Under the pieces are notes generated by a model that saw only the letters and a list, made by a program, of their open reading frames with translations, was not told the origin of the DNA and did no database searches. Positions 1 to 11,575 of a stretch of DNA of 64,000 bases are shown here, piece by piece (the stretch's first letter is position 1; each line of letters starts with the position of its first letter). The position numbers and the translations under genes are program-made. Source of the DNA: Monodelphis domestica (Eukaryota > Chordata > Mammalia > Didelphimorphia > Didelphidae); the NCBI RefSeq assembly GCF_027887165.1, contig NC_077231.1:125005987-125069986 (forward strand), written 5' to 3'.

Positions 1-1835
1 TAATTTCAGAAAGAAGGGATCACAAAAGAGACACTGTACAGTGCTGAGAAGCACAAGGTCAAAGAGACCAACTAATACCTATGGGATTGATGAGAATCTG
101 TACCAAGACAGAGGACTTGTTTTGAGGTTCAAGGAAATGGCTGTTTGACAACATCAGATGAAGGATTTTCCTGTGCCAGATTTCCAACAAGTACCTTAGT
201 TTGACTGTCATTTTGGCTCCCCTATCCCTGAGATGGAAGGTAAAATCAGACCAGGGAATCATACTTCCCTTTTACTTCAATATCTAGTCCCTTTTCTCCC
301 TTTATAGTATGGCAATTTTCAGTAGTCCTGGCTATCAATGGGTAAGTGCTATATTGTTACAATTGTCCTACAGGCTTATGGGACATAAATCACTTTAATT
401 GGGCCCTGATTCAAGGCCATGTTATGGGCTTATTCTTGCTTTCTTAGAATTTTTATATACATAGAGTTTGAGTTTTATTCCCAAAATTTAATTTTTAAAA
501 TTTTTCTTCTATTTGTTTTTTTTTCTGTTTTTGGTTTTTCTTTTGAGAATGATTCATATACCCCATAACTCAATCATGTATCCTGAGTTGATCCAGGTGT
601 TGGTCAACACCCTTCTCATGGGGGTATTATATTATTTTCATAAAATTCAGGATTTAAATTTTTTTTTGAGAGAAATTTCAGGAAAATAAATTCACTAACT
701 CCCTGAACCAAGAAGTGAACTGTTTGGAGAAGGCACCATAAAGAAGTCTACAGAAACTACACACTACATCAGAAGATCCAGAATGAACTTTGGGATGTAG
801 TGAATTATAAGGAATATTTAGTAATTAAGTAAGCAATAAGAGATTTTGGATAGATTATGGTAGAGGCAGATAAATATAGATGACTGAGTGAGCTGGATTC
901 CTTTAAGTCAGAGTGGAATTTTCAAAGAGGATAATGGGAAAAAAGAATTCCCCAGAGGTTCTTGGGAAGGACAGTTGGACCAACAAACTCATTCTTTGAA
1001 CAGTCCTGAATAAGGAAGGTAGTTCAGGGAGCCTGCTCTGTGAGTTGAGAGAAGATCTGGTGATATTATTTCTTGAAACCATCATAGCAGACAAGAGTAG
1101 AGCTACAGTTCCCGTTTGCTCACCAATAGGTGGCAGGATACTGTCGAAGCTGAGTGAAGGTGTCTGTGAAAGAATTTGACAGCCTGTCTGTGTTACAATC
1201 TGAGCTGAGAGAAGAAATCTGGTTTATTCTATTTTTGTTTATAAAAATTATAATTTAGATTTAGGATAGAAAGGCAGATATTTGGGGAGTTTAGTTAAAT
1301 AGTGTAGAGTAAGTAGAATCACTCTTAATGATCATGAAGACTTCCTTCATGGGAAAGATTTGGTTTGGGACTTATTTAGAATTTATTAGTTGTAGGGAAT
1401 ATTTTCTTATCAATATCTATTTTTCCTTTTACTTTCCCTTTTATACCAACTTTTATTAGCTATAATAAATAGGGCTTTATGTAACTGGCTTGAGCAGGAG
1501 TTTTTCTTCAACTGCTTAAGCAGACATTTTTTTCTCAACTGCAAAACCTAAGATCAACTCAAGAGCCGGTCCATATCAGTATCAACTATTGGTAATACCA
1601 ATACCAGTAATTAATAAGGGTCAATATCCCTTATAACAAAATTGAACTGAAGGGGGTTGAACACATTTACTTGGAATGTAAACTCTTATGCCAAAGGAGA
1701 CTGCCCCCTAATTGGTTTTTTGTCAATGCACCAACCAATCATTGTTTTTGCTCTCTTTCTCTTTTATTTCTCTCTTATCCCCACATTATTGTAATTTCTT
1801 TTTAGAAAGTACAATATTGTATGTACCTCTAGTAG
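1..1835 (+). mobile_element. Retroviral-type internal segment, copy A
   Basis: 1-812 and 1640-1835 align with 14440-15345 over many blocks (for example CACAAGGTCAAAGAGACCAA, GTGAACTGTTTGGAGAAGGC, CTCTTATGCCAAAGG). The second copy is followed by a purine run and an LTR-like sequence, so this is inferred to be the 3' internal part of an endogenous retrovirus. No open frame survives; no protein family can be named. The left end is cut by the window edge. Confidence 0.5.
813..1639. mobile_element. Segment of about 827 bp inserted in copy A, absent from copy B
   Basis: Copy B reads straight through at 15178 (GGGATGTGGTGATTTGAACTG) where copy A is interrupted (GGGATGTAGTGAATTATAAGG ... ATAACAAAATTGAACTG). 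AATT flanks both ends, a possible 4-bp target duplication. An AATAAA lies at about 1465, so a solo LTR is possible but no terminal TG..CA is clear. Confidence 0.45.
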
Positions 1836-2330
1836 GAGAATCTTTATTTTTCTTTTTTTAATTTTTTAAAAATTTTATTTAATTGATTAAGAAAATAGGA
1901 AACTGTTATATTAAAATAGCATTAGTGACTCTATTTTGCATTTATCTACCATTATGTGAAGTGAAGTTTCGGCTGCTTCTGAGTGCTCTAACTCTGACTT
2001 TGGAGAAGTCACATGATTACTTCTCCTCCCAAAGGCCACCCAATTTATGGAATGTCACAAACCAACTCTCTCTCTCTCATCCCAGTGTCTCCTGATTCTC
2101 TCCACCAATAAAAAATCAGTTGTCTCAATTTCTATAATACTATTTTCCATTTTACAATCTCTCAAAATTATATATTAACTGTGTAGAAACCAAGGTTCTG
2201 TGTCCTTGACTTCCAAGACCTTTAGATCCAATTTGTTTCCACAATGGTGTCTATTGCTAAATAAATCATTGTCTAGATGTAACTATTGTGAAGATGGGAT
2301 TAACTCTTCCCCTGCCCATTTTTATTTTTA
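1836..2330. other. Gene-free, AT-rich
   Basis: No coding, RNA or repeat signal that I can name. Confidence 0.4.
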
Positions 2331-2533
2331 TTTTTTTTTAAACCCTTACCTTCCATGTTGGAGTCAATACTGTGTATTAGCTCCAAGGCAGAAGAGTGGC
2401 AAGGGCTAGGCAATGGGGGTTAAGTGACTTGCCCAGGGTCACACAGCTGGGAAGTGTCTGAGGTCAGATTTGAACCTAGGACCTCCCGTATCTAGGCCTG
2501 ACTCTCAATCTACTGAGCTACCCAGCTGCCCCC
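2331..2533 (-). repeat. tRNA-headed marsupial SINE, full length
   Basis: Reverse complement of the family: GGGGCAGCTGGGTAGCTCAG head with tRNA-like A box, GGTTCAAAT B box, TGTGTGACCCTGGGCAAGTC core, TTACCACTCTTCTGCCTTGG middle and AAGGTAAGGGTTTAAA tail. CCCTGCCCATTTTTA flanks both sides as target duplication. Confidence 0.93.
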
Positions 2534-2754
2534 TCCCTGCCCATTTTTAGATTTAATCACCAGAAGCATATACACCCCATTCACACTTGAGTGGGGGAGG
2601 TCTGTGACCCATGTGTGTGAAAGTGGATGATGAATCAAAAACCACTGACTATACTCTGGGCAGTCCTAAGCAGAACTATAGACTTAATTTGTCCATGTAA
2701 AAAGTAGAGGAGGCACATGAAGTGACACAAAGAAGCATCTTTAAAAGGAGTTAC

Positions 2755-3247
2755 TGTTAAGGTCCGGGATTTCACCCACCACCATGGAAGTCCATGAACA
2801 ATGCAAACTGGCAGAGAGGAGCCATTTATTGAACTGATACGCACATCAGTGGGAACCTCTATCCTCAGAGTTCCGAGTTGCTTCTGACAGGCTGGGCTTT
2901 TTATACTTTTCTGTAGGCACCTTATCTACTATATACCATCCTTGGAATTTTGCCTGCATGTATGGCTCTTATCGGCTTCCTACTATTCTTGGAACTTTGA
3001 CAATTCTATATTATTGGGGTCTTCCTGGCCTGTTGCTTGATATATTTATTGGGGTCCTCCTGGCCTTTATCTGGTACCTACTGCAGCTGGCGGTTTGGCA
3101 TATTTATGGTTCTGACAAGTTTCTCAAGGCTGACCAGCTCATTAGGCCTTCCTGCTAGGATTTGGTATATTTACGGTTCTGACAGGTCAACTTGTTAGGC
3201 CTTCCTGTTTTCTCAAGTTTGGCCATTTTCCAGCCTCCCTCATTACA
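2755..3247 (-). mobile_element. Solo LTR, antisense
   Basis: TGTTAAGG ... CATTACA boundaries, an antisense AATAAA (CATTTATTGAACTG at about 2822) and an antisense TATA-like stretch. No matching flank duplication was found. It abuts the next LTR. Confidence 0.5.
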
Positions 3248-3705
3248 ACTTCTTGTGAGGCAGTTCTTCATTCTTCAGAGTTCTCAGTTCAAGTTGGAGG
3301 CTGGTGAAGAATCTGATTACTGGACCTGGGACCTTGGACTTGGTAAAACTGTTCTTAAATCTCTCCCTATGAACTACCATGTAGATGAGTGAAAAAGGCT
3401 GACTCCTTTCCTGGATTTTCTGAAGGGATTAGCCTCAGGAGAGGCCTCCCTCTTGAGAGAGGCCTTGTGACTCAAGCTCTTGCTTTATTCCTCCCTGGAC
3501 CCTCAGGCTCAAGGTAGAGACCCTTCCAGCTAAGGACTAATTAGCCCTGCATGGGTTGAGCCAGATAGATATCTTACCCTAAACTCTCTCTGATTTTCTT
3601 ACTTTTACTCTTTCTATATTTTATCAATAAATTGCTAAAATATCATTTGGAACTGATTAAATTCCTGGTGACCATAATCTTAAATAATCTAGTCTAACCC
3701 CTTAC
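3248..3705 (+). mobile_element. Solo LTR, sense
   Basis: Shares the R-U5 layout of the LTR at 13.0-13.55 kb: GGAGAGGCC repeats, pyrimidine-rich stretch, ATCAATAAATTGC, CCTGGTGACCATAA and the end ACCCCTTACA. Left border uncertain. Confidence 0.55.
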
Positions 3706-3715
3706 ATTTATTTCT

Positions 3716-3855
3716 TTTTTTTTTTAGATATTTAAGGTGTTGCTTTTTTTTTTAGTCAATTTAGAATATTTTTCCTTGGTTACAAGAATCATGTTCTTTC
3801 CCTCCCCTCTCCTTACCCCCTCCTGTAGCCGATGCACAATTCCACTGCAACCCCT
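3716..3855 (-). mobile_element. L1 3' end fragment, antisense
   Basis: Poly(T) followed by AATTTAGAATATTTTTCCTTGG, ATCATGTTCTTTCCCTCCCC and CAATTCCACTG, the reverse complement of the marsupial L1 3' UTR found five more times in this window. Confidence 0.8.
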
Positions 3856-4079
3856 TACATTTCTGCCCCATACACTACTCAGTATCTACTCCACTGTAAT
3901 AAAACTATGCCTATATTTCATTGGAAAAATTTAAGCTATCCAATATGAGTTCCCTCTTCTATATTCATCCTCATCTCATAAAATTCAGATGCTCTCATGC
4001 TACCATCTCCTTCTTCACTCCTGTCTCAATAAAAAGATAGACCTTCTTGAAAAGACAAATGCCTTTACATACACATCCC

Positions 4080-4745
4080 ATCTCCTCCAGTAGACTAACC
4101 CTTCCATTCCATACACATTCTCTGCAGCTTTTGACAGTGTTGATCACTGTCTTCTCCTGGATACTCTTCTCTCTAAGTGTTTATGATGCTGCCCTCTTCT
4201 GGTTCTTCCTCTACTTGTCTCACATCTCTTCAATCTCCTTTGCTGGATCTGTAGGTCATGCCTACTAAAAATGGTGGATGTTCCCAAGACAATGTCTTGG
4301 GTTCTCTTCTCCTCTCTTTCTATGCTATTTTCTTGGTGATCACATGAGCTCGCAAAAATTCAGCTATCATCTCTAAGCAGATGATTCTGAAATCTATTTG
4401 TCTAATCCTAACCTCTTTCCTGATTTCTAATCTCACATCTCCCATTACCTGTTGCACAACCTGAAGTAGATATTATGATATATCTTAAACTCAACATGTC
4501 CACAAATGAACTTATTACCTTTTCCTGGAAACTTGCCCTGTTCCCTAACTTCCCTATTACTATTGAGGGCACCAGCAGCCTCCCAGTCCCCCACGTTTGT
4601 AACCCAGACTTGCTCTCATTCCCCCATATCCAATTAGTTACCAAGGCCTACAAATTTCACCTTTGCATCTCTTGCATTCACTCCCTTCTCTCCTCTTCCC
4701 CTGCCACCATCCTGGAATGGGCCCACATTGTCTCACTCCTCATCA
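4080..4745 (+). mobile_element. Decayed L2/CR1-clade LINE reverse-transcriptase fragment
   Basis: Conceptual reading gives a broken GFSSPLF..GDHMSSQKFSYHL block, an ADDSEIYLS block (counterpart of the ADDTQLY catalytic motif) and LKLNMSTNELITFS (counterpart of LKLNxSKTELLLF), in the order found in L2-type reverse transcriptases. Stops and frame changes show it is long dead. Confidence 0.65.
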
Positions 4746-4754
4746 TATCACACA

Positions 4755-5010
4755 TAATATTTTATTATTTCTTATGGCATAGTAGTATTCTATCATAGTC
4801 ATATGCACAATTTGTTTAGCCATCCCCAATTGATAGACATTTTCTTAATTTTCAGTTCTTTGTCACCACAAAGAGAGCTGTCATAAATATTTTGGAACAC
4901 GTAGATCCTTTTCCTTTTTCCCTGATCTTCTTGGAAAATAGAACCAGCAATGGTATTGCTGGGTCTAAGGGTATATACAGTTTTATAGCTCTCTGGAGGA
5001 TGAATCATAT
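4755..5010 (-). mobile_element. L1 ORF2 3' region, antisense fragment
   Basis: CATAGTAGTATTCTATCATA, CAATTTGTTTAGCCATCCCC and GGTATTGCTGGGTCTAAGGG are the reverse complement of the L1 ORF2 C-terminal region. Confidence 0.75.
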
Positions 5011-5079
5011 CTTTTTTCTTCTTTCTTTTTCTTGTCCCCCCCCCCAGAATATGGTCAACATGGAAATATATTTTATTTT

Positions 5080-5263
5080 GTTTTTTTAACCCTTACCTTT
5101 GTCTTAGAATCAATATTGGTTCGAAGGCAAAAAGAGAAGTAAAGGCTAGAAAATTAGAGTTCAATGACTTGCACAGATAGGAAGTGTCTGAGGTCAAATT
5201 TGAACTCAGGACCTCTCATCTCTAGGCCAGGCTCTCAATCTACTGAGTCACCCAGATGTCCCA
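5080..5263 (-). repeat. tRNA-headed SINE, diverged
   Basis: Tail-to-head reverse copy (AACCCTTACCTTTGTCTTAG to CACCCAGATGTCCC), with several small deletions in the core, so older than most copies here. Confidence 0.85.
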
Positions 5264-5375
5264 TGTTACAGGTGTAATGGTCATTCTTTTCTGGCCTTCT
5301 CAATAGGTGGCAAAAGTGGGGAGGGAGGAAGAGAATTTGGAACTAAAAACAGAACTTTAAAATTTTATTAAGAAA

Positions 5376-5880
5376 AATAAATTCCAGTTATTGTGCTGAA
5401 AGGAATAGTGAACTGGAGGGATTCCATGTGAATTGGAAAAACCTCCAGGAATTGATGCAGAGTGAAAGGAGCAGAACCAGAGGAATCTTATACACAGAAA
5501 TTAATACACCGTGGTACAATCAAATGTAATGGACTTCTCTACTAGCAGCAATGCAATGATCCAGGACAATTCTGAGGGACTTATGAGAAAGATACTATCC
5601 ACATCCAGAGAAAGAGCTGTGGGAACAGAAGTGCAGAAGTAAAACATCGGATTGATCATGAAGTGCAATAGGGATGTGGTTAGGGTTTTGATGTTAAAAA
5701 GATCACTCTATTGCAAATAGGAATAACATGGAAATAGGTTTTGAACAATGATACATGTATAAGCCAGTAGAACTACTTGTTGGCTTTGGTGGGATGGGGG
5801 AAGGATCATGAATCATGTAACCATGGGAAAATATTTTAAATAAAAAAAGAGGGGGAAATATTTTTAAAATTTTAAATAAA
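5376..5880 (+). mobile_element. L1 3' end, sense, 5'-truncated
   Basis: Runs from GTGCTGAAAGGAATAGTGAAC through CAGGAATTGATGCAGAGTGA and CCACATCCAGAGAAAGAGCT to AAATATTTTAAATAAAAAAAG: the end of ORF2 and the 3' UTR with its A-rich tail. Confidence 0.85.
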
Positions 5881-5893
5881 ATAAAATAAATTC

Positions 5894-6095
5894 TGGGGCA
5901 ACTGGGTAGCTCTGTAGATTGAGAGTCAGGCCTAAAGATGGAAGGTCCTAGATTCAAATCTGGCCTCAGACACTTCCCAGCTGTGTGACCCTGGGCAAGT
6001 CACTTAACCCTCATTGCCTAGCCCTTGCCACTCTTTTGCTTTGGAACCAATACACAGTATTGATTCCAAGATGGAAGGTAAGAGTTTTGTTTGTT
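5894..6095 (+). repeat. tRNA-headed SINE, sense half of an inverted pair
   Basis: Complete from GGGGCAACTGGGTAGCTCTG to GATGGAAGGTAAGAGTT. Followed within about 10 bp by an antisense copy. Confidence 0.93.
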
Positions 6096-6103
6096 TTTTT
6101 TTG

Positions 6104-6306
6104 TTTTTTTTTAAACCCTTACCTTCTGTCTTGGAGTCAATACTGTGTATTGGATCCAAGGCAGAAGAGTGGTAAGGGCTAGGCAATGGGGGTCAAGTGA
6201 CTTGCCCAGGGTCACACAGCTGGGAAGTGGCTGAGGCCAGATTTGAACCTAGGACCTCCTGTCTCTAGGGCTGACTCTTAATCCACTGAGCTACCCAGCT
6301 GCCCCC
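6104..6306 (-). repeat. tRNA-headed SINE, antisense half of an inverted pair
   Basis: AAACCCTTACCTTCTGTCTT to CTACCCAGCTGCCCC. Opposite orientation to the copy just upstream, tail to tail. Confidence 0.93.
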
Positions 6307-6352
6307 AAGAGTTTTTTAAAAAAGAATTACTTTGATACTTTAAAAGAGTAAG

Positions 6353-6384
6353 AGACAGAGAGAGCGAGAGAGAGACAGAGAGAC

Positions 6385-6417
<33 letters not shown>

Positions 6418-6434
6418 CATAGAGAGACAGAGAG
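6353..6434. repeat. GA-rich microsatellite
   Basis: Imperfect (AG)n with GAGAC interruptions, about 80 bp. Confidence 0.9.
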
Positions 6435-6559
6435 ATTGAGGTCGAGTTGAGTATAATGGAACGAAATAAAATAATAATAAAATAGACTAGGAAAAGGTAA
6501 AATGAAACAATTATTTCATATAAAAGAGGAATGAGTGGAAGAACTTCAACAGACAAGGG

Positions 6560-8202
6560 AAAAAAGGGATGGAGCGCTGGTAGTATTAGAACCCTACTCT
6601 CATCAGTTCTGGGTTAATGAGAGAACAGCAGATTTGACTTAATGCATAGAGAAACAGGAGAGGAAGGGGATTTCCTCCTTAAGTGACTAAGAGACTAAGA
6701 TAAAGGATAAAGAGAAAGAAGTGCAAGGGGATAAGAAAATGGAGGGGTACCTAGAAAGAGTATATTAAGAAATAGAGGAGTAAGGTGAGGGGATATGGAA
6801 GGGACACAGGACAAGATAAAGGAGGGATTTTTAGAACTGAACTCATAAAAAGTAAAAGGGTACAGTTGAGGGAGATAACAAAGGAAATTTTGGAAAGGTA
6901 GATAGAATAGAAACTAAAAGGTAAGGGGGAAGGGGCAAGGGAGGGACCTTTAGAAAGGTGAGCCAATTTGGAACTAGAAGGACCAGGGGAGGGAAAAGGG
7001 AAGGTTTCTAAGAAGGAAGTTTGAATCAAAGAGGTGGTGGACAGAAGAAATTGGACATCTAAGGAGGGATATAGAAGAAAAAGAAGCTCAAGCCATGAGT
7101 AAAGACAGAATGAAGAGAAAAATACACCTAGTAATTATGTCTTTGAATGTGAATAGGATGAACTCACCCATAAAATGAAGATTGATAGCAGAATGGATCA
7201 AAAACCAAAACCTGAAAATAAGTTGTTTTCAAGAAACCCACTTAAAAATGAGAGACACACATAGAGTAAAAATGAAGGAATTGGGGCAGAATATACTATG
7301 CCTCAGCTGATACAAAGAAAGAAGGGGTGTCGTGATCTCTGACAAAGATAAAACTAACATAGATATAATCAAAAGAGATAAACAGGGAAACTATATTATG
7401 TCAAAAGGTATCATAGATAATGAAACATTTTTAATATTAAACCTATATGTACCAAATGTTATAGCATCCAATTATAAAAGAAAAAACTAAAATGAGTTAC
7501 AGAAGGAAATATATAACAAAACAATAATAGTGAGGGGACCTTAATTTTTCCCTCTCAGAACTAGATAAATCTAACCAAAAACTAAATAAGAAAAAAGTCA
7601 AGGTGTTGAATAGACTCTTAGATAGGAGAAATGTGATAGATATCTGAAAAGAATTGAATGGAAACAGAAAAGAATATGACTTTTTCTCAATGGTACAGGG
7701 CATTTTTATACTTTTACAAAATTGGCCATATATTAGTAACAAACACATTATAGTCAAGTATAGAAAGGAAGAAATATTAAATGCACCCTTTTCAGGCCAT
7801 AATACAGTAAAGATTATATACAATAAAGGACCAGGGAAGCAAAAAGTAAAATCTATTTGGAGAGTAATAGCTTAATCTTAAAATATGTGTGGGTAAAAAA
7901 AATATTTAGCAACAATAATTTCCTTAAAGAGAATGAAAATAATGAGACAATATACCAAAACCCATGGGATACAGCAGAAGCAATACTTAGAGGAAATTTT
8001 GTATCTCTAAATGTCTATATTAATAAAATGGAGAAAGTAAAGATCACTGAATTGGAAATAAAACTAAAAAAAAAAAACTAGGAAAAGAACAAATTTTAAA
8101 TCCTAAACTAAACACCAAATTAGGAATCCAAAAAGTTAAAGGTGAGGTCAGTAAAATTAAATGTAAGAAAACTATTGAATGAAAAAATCTAGCAGTTGAT
8201 TT
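6560..8202 (+). mobile_element. L1, sense: inter-ORF region and 5' part of ORF2 (left piece)
   Basis: The purine-rich part to 7080 is the same sequence as the reverse complement of 27.7-27.97 kb (GACATCTAAGGAGGGATAT). From about 7110 broken ORF2 endonuclease motifs can be read: NVNRMNSP, SCFQETHL, DKxGNYIMSKG, ILNLYVPN. At 7960-8070 WDTAEAILRGNFVSLN matches the L1 ORF2 WDTxKAxLRGKFIxLN block. Stops show it is inactive. Resumes at 16053. Confidence 0.85.
8190..8202 (+). repeat. Left 13-bp target-site duplication of antisense L1
   Basis: TAGCAGTTGATTT, repeated exactly at 16052-16064. Confidence 0.9.
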
Positions 8203-8744
8203 TTTTATTGAAATTTTTTATTTAATTAATTAATTTAGAATATTTTTCCATGGTTATACATGATTCATGTTCTTTCTCTCCCCTCTTCCCTCACCCCCCC
8301 TCAGCCAATGAGTAGTTCCACTGGGTTTTACATGTATTATTGATCAAGACCTATTTCTATATTGTTAATATTTGCATTAGGGTGATGGCTTAGAGTCTAC
8401 ATCCCCTGTCATATCCCCATCAAACCATGTGATCAAGCAGTTGTGTTTCTTCTGTGTTTCTACTCCCACAGTTCTTTCTCTGGATGTGAATAACATTCTT
8501 TCTCACAAGTCCCTTAGAATTGTCCTGGATTATTTCATTGCTGCCAGTAAAGAAGTCCATAATATTTGATTGTGCCACAGTGTATCAGTCTCTGTGTATA
8601 AGGTTCTCCTGGTTCTGCTCCTTTTACTCTGCATCAATTCCTGGAGGTAGTTCCAGTTCACATGGAATTCCTCCAGTCCATTATTCCTTTTAGCACAATA
8701 GTATTCCATCACCAACATACACCACAATTTGTTCAACCATTCCC
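8203..8744 (-). mobile_element. Antisense L1 3' end (poly(A) side), first piece
   Basis: Begins with poly(T), then the reverse complement of the L1 3' UTR and ORF2 C-terminus; the minus strand reads MEYYCAKRNN, then NYLQELMQSKRS, counterparts of the MEYYAAIKN and KLETIILSKL blocks of L1 ORF2. Broken at 8744 by retroviral sequence; its continuation is 15846-16051. Confidence 0.9.
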
Positions 8745-9582
8745 TGTGGAAGAGGAGAGGTTTACAAAAGATCACAGAGATTTTGTGGAAATGAAAAGAG
8801 CAAAGGTTCCAGCAGCAGCAGGGGATGGGCTGGAGAGATTTGGAATCTTGAAGGAAGAAAGGAATCCAGGCAGTAAGTAGTTGGGACTCTGAATCTGAGA
8901 CACTCTCTCTCTCTCTGGCTCTGAGACAGCTGAGGAGAAGTCTAGTCTTGGCTGAACTGATCCCAAGAAAACCTTCCTTTCCTGAAATCCTGATTTCCAT
9001 CCTCTCAAAACCCCCACAAGTGGATGAAGACAGAAAAAGAAAAGGCCATAAAAAGAATCTCCATATTCTCCACACTTGAATTGAAGTTCTTGATGGGCAG
9101 GGCTGAAATCAAGGTTTAAGCATCTGAACTCTTTCTGGGACTTGAGGACATTGAGCCCAAGTTATCCATAACTTTAGGGGGAAGGAGAATTTAGACAGTT
9201 AGGGACCCCTCTTTCCTTTTTCCTTTGCCTCAACTTACCCCCCTTTCCTCATTCCACCTTGTTTTATTATCCCATTAGAATAAACTTGTGATCTTGTATT
9301 AACAGGCTGAAGACTGAGTAAGGGACATCTTAAACTGAGTTGGGAGTAAAGTGACCTCTTTTCCCCTAGGAAGAGGGGCTTGCTGAATAGTAACAAAGTG
9401 ATAGAGGCTAGATGAGGGGCCATAATTAGGGAAGGTTGAAGGGGAAAACAAACAGATTCACCCTCCTCCTTCTGGGTCAACCTTAACAATAGAGATACTT
9501 CCTTTGCCTTGTATTGAGGTGGGAGAGCACTCTATTCTCTTTATCTGATTCTTTACCACCTGGAAAATGCTCCTCTATTACA
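8745..9582 (+). mobile_element. 5' LTR of an endogenous retrovirus
   Basis: Starts TGTGGAAG exactly where the L1 is interrupted and ends CTATTACA just before a primer-binding-site-like sequence. AATAAA (TTAGAATAAACTTG) lies near 9282. A minus-strand ORF of 181 codons crosses the LTR/L1 border and is a chimera of two transposons. Confidence 0.7.
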
Positions 9583-9584
9583 AG

Positions 9585-9602
9585 TGGCACCCCAGATGGG
9601 AC
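9585..9602 (+). other. Retroviral primer-binding site-like sequence
   Basis: TGGCACCCCAGATGGGAC two bases after the LTR end, the position and TGG start expected for a tRNA-primed binding site. The tRNA was not identified. Confidence 0.5.
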
Positions 9603-11242
9603 TCTGTGTTACATGTTGATGAATCTGGTTTTTGTATATTTATGTCTTCCTGTGGATCTGTTATCGTGTTGTTTAAATGCAGTTTCCCCAATATCTTTTG
9701 TTTCTTCTTGCCCCTTAATGTGTTGTGAGTTTGTATAATCTTGCAATGCTTCTGGTTTCTCTTGTGTTAAATTATCATCCATCCCCCATTGATTCTTCCC
9801 GTCTCCACTGTAATGTAAGGTAATTGCCTTTCAGGACCTTAGACAGCTCTGTGCTGTTGACAAGTTGTCTGCATGGGGTCAGAGAGGGTTTTTGCATTTA
9901 GATTTTTCCAGGGTACTGTTTCAAAGCTGTTGAAAGATTGCCTGTCTGTATAGCTTATCTCTTGCTCTTTTACCCATCTCTTCAGATTTTGTTTCAGCTT
10001 CTGGTTCAGGGGATAGCCTGTCTTTGGTGACTTGGCATTGACAAGTGCTAACCCCTTCCCCAAGTCTGTTATCCTTGAGTGGTATAGAGTTATTGATGTG
10101 ATCTTGTGGGTAAAATTCTTTTGCTTTTATGTTTAAACTAGCTTTCCTTTCATTGCGTTTTACTCCCTCTCCTTGATACTTAATTGTAACAGCTTGCATC
10201 TGTCCTGTACTTTGGGCATTTTAATGGTGGGGTCTGTGTATTCAGCATTCAATTTACTTGTAACAGTGGTCTTCCCTGTTACATTGTTAGTGTGATCTGG
10301 AGAATTGTAGTGTTGCTTGTAGGATTTACTAGTCTCCTTTCTTTGTACAATCAAAGGGCATCTGCTGGGGGCCATCAAGCCATGATGTCTTGACATGGTC
10401 ACATTTGGAGGCTAGGAAGAAGTGGCTGCTTGGCAGGATGGAAACACCACTCAGCCCCCCTCTCTGTGACTTCTCTCACTAACATCCCTTATTTCTAGAA
10501 TTGCTATAATTATTGTTCTCTCCTTGGCTTCAGGAAAAATAATATAAAAGCAAATACTTACACATTATTCCCCCAGAATACCACCAAAAGATCATACTCA
10601 CAAAACCAAACTCAAAAGACTATCATGGGTTAACTCTTGCTTAGGCATATAACTCCTAACAAAAGCTGTGCCCAGAAATCCCCTATTCCTATGCACAGAA
10701 ACAAATTCTTCTAAGTCAGTACATAAATCATGATGGGGAGAGGCTTGTACACTATGCCTTAGTACATCATGCCTCAGTGACTCGATTTACCAACCAAAAC
10801 CCATCTTGGAAACTCCCCAACGAAACTTGGAAAAATGATTAGTCTAATATTAAATCTGAATTGTGTTTCTAATACCCCTTTGATCTCTCAACTTGACTAC
10901 TATGATTGTCGATTATCTCTAGAACTTCTAATTGATTATCTATTCTTATTAAAAGTAACAAATGATTTTCTTTGATTGTCCATAAGACAAGCACCTCACA
11001 AGTTAATGAAAAACTGACCTCTAGTTATGCCACCTGTGATGAACTCATTTGCACAAACCTTTGTGTGTCTTGTTAAGAATCAATAGTAACAATATAAGTG
11101 TATAAAATTATCACAGAATGTTAATCAAACAATTTGTCAAAAGTTAATGTGTCACTCAATTACCTGCATTTGAACATGTATGTTGAATATGTATTCATTA
11201 GGGTATAAAAATAAACCAAACCTGGGCCTAGTAGAAGCAGTT
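9603..11242. mobile_element. Presumed ERV leader and degraded internal sequence
   Basis: No plus-strand frame is open for more than about 75 codons. Overlapping minus-strand ORFs at 9839-10402 have no motif I recognise (no Cys-His knuckle, protease or polymerase motif). TATAAAAATAAACC at about 11205 may belong to another LTR. Assigned by position after the primer-binding site only. Confidence 0.35.
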
Positions 11243-11575
11243 TGTATAAATGGAGATTTTGAACCTTAAACTTCATTCCCCAGAAGTCCTTGGTATTTCC
11301 CAGAATTCCCTATGATCTCTCCTGTGTCTCTATGTTGGCAAGATCACATTATTGGTATTTAACTGGCAGTAGCACCTACCACATCCTCTCTTCTTGCATG
11401 ATGTAGCATCAGCAGTGTCGGTGGCAAGGTGGGGATGGCTGAAATGTCTAACCAGCCATGAGCACATGGTTTTTATTTTGTATCCTCTTTATTCCTTAAT
11501 TTCTAATGAGCCTTAATAAACCTCATAAAATATAATATTTTTATTATTAGAGATATAATTTAAATTTTAGAATTT
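11243..11575 (+). mobile_element. LTR-like repeat, first copy of a direct pair
   Basis: TGTATAAATGGAGATTTTGAA through TCATTCCCCAGAAG, CATGATGTAGCATCAGCAGT and CCTTAATAAACCTCAT; about 90% like 15387-15715. The AATAAA lies near the 3' side as in an LTR. Confidence 0.65.

Noticed and set aside
5894..6306. tRNA-like heads of the SINEs as tRNA genes
   Set aside because: Only A and B box similarity; no cloverleaf with anticodon stem, and all copies carry the SINE body and tail.
7654..8081. ORFs of 73-74 codons as host genes
   Set aside because: They are pieces of L1 ORF2.
8530..9075. 181-codon minus-strand ORF
   Set aside because: Chimera of LTR antisense and L1 ORF2 C-terminus, meeting at the insertion border at 8744/8745.
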